This document shows positions 24,641-35,259 of a stretch of DNA of 64,000 nucleotides, one piece after another; within the stretch, counting starts at the first letter, position 1; each line of letters opens with the position of its first letter. Position numbers and translations under genes: made by a program. Source of the DNA: Tillus elongatus (taxonomy: Eukaryota > Arthropoda > Insecta > Coleoptera > Cleridae); contig OZ023269.1 in assembly GCA_964006375.1 (NCBI GenBank), positions 128,783,309-128,847,308 of the forward strand, read 5' to 3'. A model generated the notes under the pieces. That model did not search any database. It was not told the origin of the DNA and saw only the letters and a program-made list of their open reading frames with translations.

Positions 24641-24729
24641 TGAACGTTAATTTTTCTAACCGATAACGTTTTTTCAACGGTCTTTACGTAAAATAGACGT
24701 TTATTAAACGCACGTGTGTTTATTGGGTA

Positions 24730-25121
24730 TCTCATAAGAGATACACCAGCCCTAGACCTATCACAATGAACAACCAAGTTATTCAAAGTAGTGAGTCCTT
24801 TCCACTTGTTGGCCTTTCTGTAGATCGAAATCTCAATTGGCACAAACATGTCACATCAATTGCAGCTGCTAAGAAATTAGGTTTCTTCTTCCGGCCTCGC
24901 AAATACTTTTCACCAGCTAATCTCTATACCTTATATACTTCACAAACAAGGCCAAACCTCGAATACTGCTCCCACATATGGGGTGCCGCTGCCGCTTCTA
25001 CACTCGCTATCCTGGACTCCATTTAGAAGAGAGCGATACGTCTCATCGGTGACCCTACCCTCATCGAAAGGCTGCCATCCCTTGCCCAGCGACGTGCCGT
25101 TGGTGACCTCTCTCTCCCTCT

Positions 25122-25174
<53 letters not shown>

Positions 25175-25510
25175 GCACGGGCACTGCTCAGAGGAGCTTT
25201 CTTCCATAGTTCCTCCACCTGCTGCCCCCAACAGATCTACCAGGGGAACAGAGCGAATGCACCCTTTTACTGTCCAGGTCACCAGACATAGAACATCTTG
25301 TTATGCCCGCTCTTTTGTCCCGAGGACTTCCAAGTTGTGGAATTCCTTACCGGCACATGTTTTTCCTTCTCCTCCGAACCTCCAAACCTTCAAGTCCAGA
25401 ATTAACAAGTTGCCTCTTTCCTCCTTGTCGACACCCTCGGTACGGCAGTATTTAGGCTGTGAGCCCTCGTGGTGTGTTGTTGAAATTAAAAAAAAAAGAT
25501 TAAAAATTTT
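24730..25510 (+). pseudogene. LINE-A copy 3, 3' part (also treated as piece 4)
   Basis: It continues LINE-A after the inserted transposon: YTSPRPITMNNQVIQSSESF, LSVDRNLNWHKHVTSIAAA, TRPNLEYCSHIWGAAAAST, then SFVPRTSKLWNSLPAHVFP and NLQTFKSRINKLPLSS. A (TA)n tract lies at 25124-25172 between DLSL and the CTGCACGGGCACTGCTC block. It ends in an A-rich tail near 25510. Confidence 0.85.
25124..25172. repeat. (TA)n tract in LINE-A copy 3
   Basis: About 24 units, between a CT-rich stretch and CTGCACGGGCACTG. Confidence 0.98.
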
Positions 25511-25692
25511 GCGACCCCAATTGTATTGATTTTTCTATAATTGAGAAAAATGTCATAGCAAGTTTGTAAATGGAGAGAATTACTTTTTTTGAGGCGTTAT
25601 TTTTTATTTAACAGGGTAACCCCGTAGAATTAGGACACTATAAGGTGGAACGCTGAATACGTTTCGTTAAGTAAAAAAAAGTTCTGACTTAC

Positions 25693-25957
25693 CACATTCC
25701 AATTCATCACTTCCATCTGCGCAGTCCGGATTTCCGGAGCAATGTAAATGGCCTGGAATGCAAGACTTATCTTTGCATTGGAACTGGTCAGCTCTGCATG
25801 TAATATTGCGACAATTATCGGCAGATTCATCCGATCCATCGCGGCAATCCTTCGTTCCGTCACAGAGCCAGTCTCTATGAATGCAGGTCAGCCGATCTCT
25901 ACACTCGTACTCTTGTGGTAAACAGAAAGATACTGCGCTGGTTATTTTCGGACAATC
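25693..25957 (-). CDS. LDLR-family exon: two LDLa repeats
   Basis: A 265-bp exon starting in phase 0 and ending in phase 1. It completes the previous LDLa repeat (DCPK), then encodes two more: FCLPQEYECRDRLTC through RDGSDESADNC, and TCRADQFQCKDKSC through ADGSDELEC. Acceptor TTTCTTTCAG, donor GTAAGT. It sits between the two largest introns (23.0 and 15.7 kb). No stop or frame damage is seen although dense mobile DNA lies on both sides. Confidence 0.9.
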
Positions 25958-27119
25958 CTGAAAGAAAATATGAGTATTTTAAATACAAAATCACTTTACT
26001 TAAATTTAGGTAGTTTTAGTAATTTTTTGGCTAATGAAAATAACGAATAGGTATGTAAAATAATTCCGCTCAATAATTGGACGATTAAATCAGGCACTCA
26101 TCAAGATGAAACATATTTTGTAGTTATACACATAGTTATATAATTTATCGATAAATAAATTTAACAACGCATAAAAGTTACAAACGTGTTACACTGTAAT
26201 GGATGCAATTTTGTAAAAATCCCAAACTGAAGTAGATTAAAGTCCTCTTGAGACTGAGGCCCCAACCTTTAAAATTTTGGTGTTCTAAATTCCAAGGACT
26301 CCTTATTCACCAATTCCAAAGGGCACAAATGGAAATGGAGACTTATACACATCGCTTGTTTTAATAAGCATGTTTTGAATTTGTCCAACTCCGGCACTAC
26401 AAGCTTCGTTTAGTTCTACAGCCATTTAGTATAGTGTATTTCAATTTTATGAAAATTGTCTGACATGATAGTTGATAGTTGAAGTATAAATTTTGGAGAT
26501 GGTTGTTCTGTGGTTATCTTTCCTTTTTCATTGGTCCTTCTATCTCTAATGTGTCACCTTGTTATTTTTACGACAATTTTTGTTTATTATATTGACGTTC
26601 ATTTTCAGTTTATATTTTTACTTGGTTGTGCACGAAAAACCTTTCGTTTTTGTATCTGATTATGCTATTTCGTCTGTTTCATACTTTCCAGTTTTAGTGA
26701 TTATGCTCAGCGAACATGCTGCTATTTGCCAGATATACGTGTCAACTTTCGACCTGGAGCTGAATGCCCCTGAGAGCTAATTTTTCCTCTAGAGCGAAAG
26801 AAAGAGAGATATGGATACTATATGTTTTCCTTAGAGAGACATTGTTTACTCTTGAACTGTTTTTTTCTAGAAAGGGCGTTTCTTTCAGAGATGTAAGCTT
26901 TCTTTTCAAAGAGCGAGAAGGAGGCCTGAACTGAACTTGATACGGTGATTACTTCATTTTGTTGCTGTATATGTTTTAAACAACAGCCGAAGCTTAAAAG
27001 GAACTGATTTTCCAGTCGTACTGGGTAAAGAATACGAAAACTCTTCATACTCACTGGGCAGTTCTACTGATTTGTAACATTTCGCAAAGAGTTTAAATAG
27101 TTTCTCTATTAGTAATTTT
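25958..27119. other. Intron stretch without recognised features
   Basis: AT-rich. Short open frames (for example 26559-26780 plus and 26818-27054 minus) have no recognisable domain. Confidence 0.5.
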
Positions 27120-27395
27120 TCTTAAAAAAAAAGACTCATATGCAAAGTTCTTCAAATGAGCGCGAACTAGCCCCTCTAGAACTCATATCCAGGGTCAGTT
27201 TCAATATCAGTAACAATGTTTTAAAATAAATTCGCCTGATTTATTTGGCAGATTCATAACAATTTTGACATTTTCTAAAAGCCATTTACAATTTTTACCA
27301 AAACTCCATCTAACTAATATTTCAAACCAAATCCATCCTCTCACAGTCTCTAACGTTATTGTTTTATTAACTGATAAACTTTCCAATTTTCATTC

Positions 27396-27494
<99 letters not shown>

Positions 27495-28612
27495 CACACG
27501 GATAACTCAAAAAATAATGGTCCGGTTTGATCAAATTTGATACATGCCGTCCTTTTGCAGGTGGCTTAGATAGGTTCATTAGCCAGGAAAATTTGGCGTT
27601 TTCTTTCGGGAAAAATTTATATCTCCGGAAATAACAAAGTAAAGGCAACCAGATTTGGTACGCGTGTTTTTATTATAAAGGCTGAACCATTTACCAAAAT
27701 TTGGGTCTGTTAACCTCAAAGTCGCGATTTGAAACGTCAAAATTGGCAACATTTAGGCAAAGAAACTGAAAGAAATACGGATTATGTAAAGAGTGTTCTG
27801 CAAACCCTTATATTTCAGCTTCAACCATCATTGCCCTTGATTTTATTAAAATATTGTCAGAAAATTCATTTCAAATATACCCTTTCTCTGATGCTTTGGC
27901 AGTACTTTTAGTTAAACTTATGGTTTAACGGTCTATAATTTTTAGCTAAGTTTCCTAGAAGAAATCGTTATTGAGGAGAGCATGACTTTTGAATTTTTTC
28001 TTCAAATGAGCGCGACCTAGGCCCCCTAGAATCCATATGCGAGTTTATTTTTTGTTTACATATATACAGGGTGACGAATTTCTACGGTAAAGGTCAATAT
28101 AATTGTTATTATGCAAGATACGAGAGAAAATTTTATACGTTACTTATAGAGTGTCTTGAGCTGCATCTTATACAATGATTTTGACAATCACAGGCTGGCT
28201 CATAAGTCGTTGGTGATACCTACAATTTTTTTTTGTACATTCCTTATTGCATTTTTTTTATCGAAATATGATGCGTGGTTGTAAGAAAAATCGAGACGCA
28301 GTAACTGCATTTTGGTAGCGAATTTTCATTAAATGCTTGAAAATTCAGTAACTCAATTTGCTATTAACCTAAGGTTCGTCGGCTAGAAAACGAGTTTTCA
28401 CGGAAACATTTAAAGTTTATCTTCGGAAAATTTTTGTATATTTTCAAACAATAAATTATTTTGATAAAATATGGTACATTTCTGCTACTATATAGGTTAT
28501 ACCGGTGACCAAATTGATGCCTACTTACATTAAAGAGACATATTTGCTATTAAAAACATTTTTATGAAAATTCACTTCCATAACGCACTTGCTGCGTCCA
28601 GACTTTTATATT
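27120..28612. repeat. Mosaic interspersed repeat, copy M3 (reverse)
   Basis: Reverse-orientation modules: GAGCGCGAACTAG and CAGGGTCAGTTT near 27160-27205, (TA)n at 27398-27489, ATCACACGGATAACTCAAAA, the TTGGCAACATTTAGGCAAAG block, then AACCTAAGGTTCGTCGGC and the end block ACGCACTTGCTGCGTCCAGAC at about 28590. The tRNA-like head is missing in this copy. Confidence 0.7.
27398..27489. repeat. (TA)n tract in M3
   Basis: About 46 units, next to ATCACACGGATAACTC. Confidence 0.98.
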
Positions 28613-28899
28613 ATTCACCAGAATTTTTCGAAAGTTTCGCGGTTATTTCGTCTACTTAGGAGTTTTTTCTTATCGCTCTTCCAGTGCTTTTCCAAATTAT
28701 TTTCTTCTTTGACATAAGAGGACCAAGATTTGTTTTAGAAACTTGTTGTAATTTCGAAATAAAGTTTTTTTATTTTGAAGTGCCAAAAGGGCATTATCCA
28801 AACTGGCGCAGTCGGTAGGAGAGGTTTAAGTGTATTTTTTGACAAAAAATCGCAAAAATACACGTCGATTTTTATCGCTGAAAACCTGCAACCTAGTAA

Positions 28900-28997
<98 letters not shown>

Positions 28998-29300
28998 CTT
29001 AGCAAGCTGAGACGATCTGAGTTCTCCGGACGAGTATTCACATTGTTCGGAGTATGAGCTCACGGATTGGAGTCCCGTATTCAGTCAGTCGGTTTTTTCC
29101 ACTCGAATGTGAGCCAGCTTCTGATGCGTTATGGGTGGTGTCATTTGTCTATATGTATGTGTAAGCTCCTCCGCGCAGTTCTGGACTTCAAGGTGCGGAA
29201 TTTGACTACAGTGACTTATCTCTTTCTCCAATTCGTCTCTTGACGTAAGAGGATCCAGATCTTCTATATCTCGTTCTAATATCTTCAAATTTTATTTCTT
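28613..29300 (+). mobile_element. Fragment of a second errantivirus-like element (LTR end, primer site, leader)
   Basis: TGGCGCAGTCGGTAGGA at 28804-28820 matches the primer-binding site of the intact element (33458-33474). The leader after it (GACAAAAAATCGCAAAA, then CGATTTTTATCGCTG) is also shared. The 190 bp before it should be the 3' end of a 5' LTR. A (TA)n tract (28903-28995) follows, then unassigned sequence with one minus-strand frame of 67 codons. No gag, pol or env was seen, so this is a decayed fragment of a related lineage. Confidence 0.6.
28903..28995. repeat. (TA)n tract after the second errantivirus leader
   Basis: About 46 units. Confidence 0.98.
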
Positions 29301-29876
29301 TTTAGTGATATACTTCTTCCAGAGAGGATTTCCAGTGTCGTCAGGAAATTTTCTGGACTTTGCAAATACAATGATGATAATGTATGTTTTATTTACACCA
29401 TCCAATTAACTTCAAGGTCATATCGCCCTCTAGATCCTTTTAACGATCTTTGGGGACCAATATCTCCCACTTAACCTACATTTTAAAGTAATAAAAGAAC
29501 ATGATGTATTCTTCGTCTGCACGTAGTATAGCAAATTACATTTCAAAATAAAATAAAGCTGTAATAAGAGAATGGATATTTATGAATTCTGTATGTACAC
29601 AACAGCCTGCTTAATTCAAGCAGTCAATTTCACGCACAAAGTATGAATTATATCTAAATATTTAAAGAGAGTTACGCAGTCTGGCGCGAAGTGGCTGTTC
29701 AAAGGATTTACCAGCAGCATTTTCTCGTCTATACTTTTATTTATTCATCACGATTTAGAAACGGCAGACTGTTTCAAACGAGAAACGGCACATCTGCAGC
29801 ATATTTACATAGCCCATGGAAGCTTTGATACCTGTACTTTATCCTTGACCGAAGTCCTACGTCTCTACCTCCACCG
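29301..29876. other. Intron stretch without recognised features
   Basis: AT-rich with no motif or repeat recognised. Confidence 0.5.
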
Positions 29877-30294
29877 ATAACTAAAAAAATAATGGGTCGA
29901 TTTTGATAAAATTTGGCAAATACCTTCAAGTGGCAGGGATAAGTTCAAACAAAGTAAGGGCAACCAAATTTTGTACGCTTGTTTCTGTCATAAAAAGTAT
30001 TCTATTTACTAAAATTCAGATGTTAAAAGACAAAAAAGTTAGAGGTAAATTAATTTTTTATTAATTAAATCTAAGAAAGTTAAAACGTCAAAATTGATAA
30101 TTATGGTAGGAGTACAAATGTGAGTGAAACATACGACACGAAATGACCAGTAAGCTTCTAGATCTGTGTCTAAGCCGTTATTTTCCTTCATTCCGTTAAA
30201 ATATGAGCAAAAAAGCCACTGTAAATAAAAATTGTTTGGTGTAAACAGTAAACAATTAACATACTACCGGATACACCTGCTAGTATGTCATGTC

Positions 30295-30370
30295 AAACGT
30301 AGCCCAGTTGGCTGAGCCCTGTACATCCGATAAGCGATTCCTATATGACGAGTTCTAATCCCAGTTAGTA
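30295..30370 (+). mobile_element. tRNA-derived SINE head inside M4
   Basis: Box A TAGCCCAGTTGGCTGAG at 30300-30316 and box B GAGTTCTAATCC at 30350-30361, in tRNA-like spacing. Same head as in M1, M2 and M5, here on the plus strand. Confidence 0.7.
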
Positions 30371-30720
30371 ACTTGACTTTTTATCAATTTTTTTAGTCTC
30401 ATTTCACTTTACTAGTATCTGATTAGATTGTTGTTATTCAGATGAATTTTTAGCGAGTTTTTGTATAAAAAATAATTTAATAAAGAGGAGAACTCAATTT
30501 GAATAGAATATCTGGGTGTCTGTTTTGGCCCTAACTTATTGAAACCGTTCCTTATTTAATACAGTCGTAGACTTTTGCCGTGGGTTCACAAGTTCTAGTT
30601 TTAGTGAATTTTCTTTAAAAAAAAATCACTATTGAGAAGATCCCGACTTTTAAATGTACAAAAAATGCCTTTAAATGAGCGCGAACTAGGCCCCCTAGAA
30701 CCTATATCCATGGTCAGTTT

Positions 30721-30724
<4 letters not shown>

Positions 30725-30788
<64 letters not shown>
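30725..30788. repeat. (TA)n tract in M4
   Basis: About 32 units, directly after ATGGTCAGTTTAAAT. Confidence 0.98.
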
Positions 30789-30789
<1 letters not shown>

Positions 30790-31189
30790 GTACTAAAACT
30801 TAGACAAAAAAGTCATAGACATTTCAAGAAAAAAAGGGGTTTTCCTCAAAACGCCAAAGACGCGATTTGAAACGTCAGAATTGGCAACATTTAAGCAAAA
30901 ACCTGAAAGAAATACGGATTATGTAAAGAGTGTTCTGCAAACCCTTAAGTTTCAGCTTCAACCATCATTTTCCTTCATTTTACTAAAATATTTGCAGAAA
31001 ATTCATTTCAAATAAACCCTTTCTCTGATGCTTTGTCAGTACTTTTAGTTACAATTCTCTACAATTTTATATTTATAATTATTTATTTCAAACTGAAATA
31101 TAAATTAATAAAATTAACGGAGGTAAAATGATATGTAACCTGTATCTCCTTATAATGATACTGGACTAGAGCTATTAAATTATTAAGCA

Positions 31190-31545
31190 GCCTCGATGGT
31201 CCAGTGGTAAGGACGTGTGCCTCTGAACTCAAAGTTCCTTGGTTCGATACGTAGCAGAAGCGTCAAATTATTTTCCAGTACATACAGTAAATTACAATTA
31301 ATGGAGGTTGTTGCATTGTGTTGGAGTAAGTTGAATGTCTGCATGTTCCTCTTTGGAGGGGGCGTAAAACCGTCGGTTCCGTGTACCATTCGAAGTTGGA
31401 CACGTTAAAGATCCCTACCCTCATTGCGGAAAGGAAGGAGTTCGGCAAAATTTTCAGGATAGCGAGGTGAAACTGCGCTCACTGGCGTCGGTGATTGGCC
31501 ATAGTTCCGGAAATACGCCAATGTTAAAAAATGAATATATTAAGA
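31190..31545 (+). mobile_element. Second SINE family, full-length-looking copy
   Basis: It starts with a tRNA-like head: box A region TGGTCCAGTGGTAAGG, box B GGTTCGATACG at about 31241-31251. A body follows that is shared with 42099-42370 and 53641-53984: TGAATGTCTGCATGTTCC, CACGTTAAAGATCCCTACC, GTGATTGGCCATAG. No coding capacity. Such tRNA-headed SINEs depend on a partner LINE for movement; the partner is not identified. Confidence 0.75.
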
Positions 31546-32084
31546 GGTTATTGAAAAAATTTTGACCTCAGTTATTTGACCTAAATGTCAAGCATAATAT
31601 AAGAGTCAAAGGTTCGTCGACTGTAGGAGGGTTTCAATTGAAAATTCTGTATTAGCTTTAGTTCGAATCTGCCGTTCTAGAAGCTTTTCAGTTGATGAAA
31701 AAATTAATCTGAGACTGTGAAACAAAGTTTTTTGTTTAGATGTTTTGCCACGGCGCCAGCCACCACGTTAATGAAAACAGCAAAGGTTGACAGAGCGACA
31801 GTAAGCTAAGAGGTTCAGTGTTTTTACCTTTACCATTTACATGTATTTCACTCTGCCGACTTTAGACTGCACTTAATGAAAGGTCTGCTCTAAAAATTGC
31901 CCACTTATTGTTCTGCATTTTCCATCGCGCTACTTTGTAATAAGTGAACACTACAAAAGGAGAAGCTTTAGGGATCTAACTTCAGCAAGGAGCAAAACTA
32001 AATCAAAAACGCTGTCTCTTCTAGAATAATCTTCAACACACTGAAAAACAAACCTCTACGGATCACCACACATTTAAATAAAGT
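31546..32084. other. Intron stretch without recognised features
   Basis: No coding motif or named repeat was recognised. Confidence 0.5.
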
Positions 32085-33117
32085 CTGGACGTAGCAAGTG
32101 CGTTATGGAAGTGAATTTTCATAAAAAGTTTTTAATAGCAAATATGTATCTTTAATGCAAGCAGGCATCAACCCGGTCACCGGTATAATCTATGTAGTAG
32201 AAACAGTGTCCCATATTTTATCAAAATAACTTGCTTGAAAATGTACACAAATTTTCCGAACATAAATTTTAAATGTTTCCGAGAAAACTCGTTTCCTAGC
32301 CGACGAACCTTAGGTTAATAGCAAATTGAGTTATTGGATTTTGAAGCATTTAATGAAAATTTGCTACTTACTGCATCTCGATTTTTTTTCACAAACATGC
32401 ATCATATTTCGATGAAAAATGCAAAAATGCAATAAGGAATGTTCAAAAAAAAATTGTAGGTATCACCAACGACTTATGGGTCACCCTGTGATTGTCAAAA
32501 TAATTTTATAAGATGCAGCTCAAGACACCCTATAAGTAACGTATACAATTTTTACTCGTAACTTGCATAATAACAATTATATTGAGCTTTACCGTAGAAA
32601 TGCGTCACCCTGTATATAGGTAAAGGAAACCGGGATATAGATTCTTTGGGGCCTAGTTTGCACTCATTTGAAGAAATATTTTTAGAATTCAAAACAATAC
32701 AAAAACGCATACCAAATTTTTTTTCTAAATTCAAAAGTCTGTATCTCCTCAACAGTGAATTTTTTTGAAGAAAATTCACTAAAACAAACACTTGTGAAGC
32801 CACGGGAAAAGTCTACGAATGTATTAAATATGGAACGGTTTCAATAAGTTAGGGCAAGAACAACCAGATAATGCGATTCAAATTGAATTAAGACTTAAAG
32901 GTTTTCATCTCCTCTTTATTAAATTATTTTGTATACAAAAACTCGCTAAAAGATTCATCGGAATAACACACAATCTAATCAGATAACGGTAAAGTGAAAC
33001 GAGACTAAAAAAATGGATAAAAAGTGAAGTCACTAACTAGGATTAGAACTCGTCATATAGGACTCGATTATCATTGAAAATTGATGTACAGGGCGCAGCC
33101 CACTCGGCTTATGTTAT
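32085..33117. repeat. Mosaic interspersed repeat, copy M5 left part (forward), split by the errantivirus
   Basis: Runs from AGTCTGGACGTAGCAAGTG through TTCACTAAAACAAACACTTG into the minus-strand tRNA-like head (box B RC at 33041-33051, box A RC at 33096-33109). The repeat breaks here and resumes at 41139 with CACGGTCGACATG, so the two parts were contiguous before the insertion. Confidence 0.8.
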
Positions 33118-33458
33118 GTTATGGTTGCACCACCCGGTATACTACACACACCAAGGCTACTGTCAGCACATATGGGTACGTTGCGCTACACCGGCTTTTC
33201 CGTCGACTCAGCGTCCGGTTGAAGTGCAGCGACATTACCGAGGGGAAATTGATCAGCAATTAATAGTCTATAAATATATGTCGAACATTAATATTCAACA
33301 GTTAGTCTTTGCCATCCAGCCTTAATGGTATTAGATTACTCATATGTATTTTATTGTAATTTTTATATTATTTAAATTTTAATATATATATCGTTGTACT
33401 GTAACTTCAAGTAAATAAATTTAACTTTATGAAGTTCAATTGAAGTACAACTCTAAGT
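33118..33458 (+). repeat. 5' LTR of the errantivirus-like element
   Basis: Matches 40798-41138 without a difference over 341 bp. Starts GTTATGGTTGCACC and ends ACAACTCTAAGT. The exact start may be a few bases off, because TTATG is repeated at the 5' junction. It contains TATAAATATATG at about 33269, a possible TATA element, and AATAAAT near the 3' end. Confidence 0.93.
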
Positions 33459-33474
33459 GGCGCAGTCGTTAGTA
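33458..33474 (+). promoter_or_regulatory. Primer-binding site (tRNA-Ser type)
   Basis: TGGCGCAGTCGTTAGTA directly at the LTR end. It resembles the tRNA-Ser-type primer sites of the 17.6/297 group and matches TGGCGCAGTCGGTAGGA at 28804. It would prime minus-strand cDNA synthesis. The tRNA identity is recalled, not tested. Confidence 0.7.
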
Positions 33475-33874
33475 TGAGTTTAGTGCCCTTTTGACAAAAA
33501 TCGCAAAAGTCCGCACTTCGATTTTTATCGTTAAAAACTCAGAACCAGCTTCAAAGTCAACAAAGAACAGCATCGTCCAAGTTGATAAAAATAATTTAAG
33601 TAACTTTCAATTAAAAATACAGTGAGTGCGCGAGCGATCATAAGAGAAAATAAGGTTTGATACGGAACTTCTGCCTACGAAGTTGTCTGCCTTATTCGCT
33701 GTATCTTATGATGCTGAAGCAAAGAAGAACAGAAATCGTCTTCATCTTCACATTGGCGTAAGTGCTTTCATTGTTCCTTTGAATTTCCTTGTCCTACCTT
33801 AATCTAAAATCGATTAAAGTTAGAAGCAAATATTACGGGAAATATTAATTAAAATTTTACCCAAATTTAAATTA

Positions 33875-35230
33875 TTGATTAATAAATTAATGTCAGACTC
33901 TGAAACAGAGACAGTTGACAATTTTAATAATAAAGTAAAAATAAATTTAGCACCTCCCAAACTTATAGTAACAGAGAAAAATACAATAAGCTCAAATAAC
34001 AATCAAATTATGGCAAATCAATTACAAAATTATCACATTAATGCTATTCCCGCATACGATGGGGACCAGCATACTTTAGCTTTATTTATTTCAGCGTGTG
34101 AAAATTTTCTCACTTCATTTGTTGATAGAACAAATGATGACAATCCAAATAACCAATGGATGCTTAGAATAGTAATAAGTAAATTAGAAGGTAGAGCTAG
34201 AACATTGATAGGTAGTAGGGAAGATGCCACAAATTGGCCTCGTATTAAACAATTATTGCAACAATACTTCGGCGACCAGAGAGACGAAGACTGTTTAGCT
34301 AGGGACCTCTTGCTCTTAAAGCCAGACCCTAGAGAAACCCCATACCAATTCGGTATGAGAATACAAGACTCACGTAGTCTTTTAGCTTCAAAAGTAAGAC
34401 TAACAACTGCAAACGAAGCATTTCGTTTAATTAAAAATGAATTTTACGATAAAGTGGCACTGAAAACCTATTTACATGGTTTGAGTGGTCAACTAGGGTT
34501 AGCAGTTAGGCTACAAAACCCGACTAATCTAGAACACGCTATGTCGCTTGTTCTGGAAGAAGAGAATTTTCAATATGGAGAAAAACAAATGAAATATCTC
34601 CACAATCAATCCACAAATTTTAAAAACTCAAATGTACCAAATAAACAACCTCAATACATACAGAATCAGCAAAATAATAGAAATAACGTTCCGCATTTTA
34701 CGCACCCCCGACAATTCCATAACCAACCCACATACAGAAAGCCCTTAAATTTACGTAATCAGCCCCCACAACAGCTGACACAAAACGTATTCAGACCAAA
34801 TCCAAATTTCAGACCAAACTATAGGCCAACACCTATGGAGGTATCTGCAAAAAATTCCTCGATACATACACGTCCCAATCCAAATTTTAGACAACATTTC
34901 CAGCCCGAACCTATGGAAACGTCATCTAGAAATTTCAATACTCATCCGAGAGGTCCTAACGGGCCTAACGCACAGTCATCACCTACCCAATTATACCATC
35001 AAGAGGTTCAACATGAATTTAAATCAGACAACCCTGTTTATGAGGAATCTTATGAAAATTATCCTTCAGAAACACACTCTTATACAATTCCTGAAGATGA
35101 CGCTCGTTACTTTGACGAAACGAATCATGAAACGTACGAAGAAGAAACTAGACCTGAAGCAGCTTTTGAACAAACAGATAACATCGAACAAAATTTTATT
35201 CAGGTTATCGAACTAAACAAAAAAATATAG
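33875..35230 (+). CDS. gag: Gag polyprotein of the errantivirus-like element
   Basis: A 451-residue intact frame. The N-terminal half has a capsid-like region: PAYDGDQHTLALFISACENF, WMLRIVISKLEGRARTLIG, WPRIKQLLQQYFGDQRDED and RETPYQFGMRIQD. The C-terminal half is rich in Asn, Gln, Pro and Arg with repeated PNPNFR motifs, fitting RNA binding, and ends acidic. There is no CCHC zinc knuckle, as usual in errantiviruses. Gag forms the particle that packages the RNA. A run of seven A at 35219-35225, three bases before the stop codon, leads into pol in the -1 frame. The start is the first ATG in frame after the leader; an ATG at 34010 is an alternative. Confidence 0.9.
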   Translation: MINKLMSDSETETVDNFNNKVKINLAPPKLIVTEKNTISSNNNQIMANQLQNYHINAIPAYDGDQHTLALFISACENFLTSFVDRTNDDNPNNQWMLRIVISKLEGRARTLIGSREDATNWPRIKQLLQQYFGDQRDEDCLARDLLLLKPDPRETPYQFGMRIQDSRSLLASKVRLTTANEAFRLIKNEFYDKVALKTYLHGLSGQLGLAVRLQNPTNLEHAMSLVLEEENFQYGEKQMKYLHNQSTNFKNSNVPNKQPQYIQNQQNNRNNVPHFTHPRQFHNQPTYRKPLNLRNQPPQQLTQNVFRPNPNFRPNYRPTPMEVSAKNSSIHTRPNPNFRQHFQPEPMETSSRNFNTHPRGPNGPNAQSSPTQLYHQEVQHEFKSDNPVYEESYENYPSETHSYTIPEDDARYFDETNHETYEEETRPEAAFEQTDNIEQNFIQVIELNKKI

Positions 35231-35259
35231 TACAGATAAATTCTGTAAACCACCCTAAA

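Larger units (their letters stand above)
29877..31080. repeat. Mosaic interspersed repeat, copy M4 (reverse)
   Basis: Reverse module order, beginning ACCGATAACTAAAAAAATAA. It contains the plus-strand tRNA-like head, the palindrome TTAGTGAATTTTC/AAAATCACTA at about 30600-30630, GCGAACTAGGCCCCCTAGAA, a (TA)n tract at 30725-30788 and the TTGGCAACATTTAAGC block. Confidence 0.75.

Noticed and set aside
31190..31262. Possible tRNA gene with box A and box B
   Set aside because: The sequence continues into a body repeated at 42099 and 53641, and the acceptor stem does not close; it is a SINE head.
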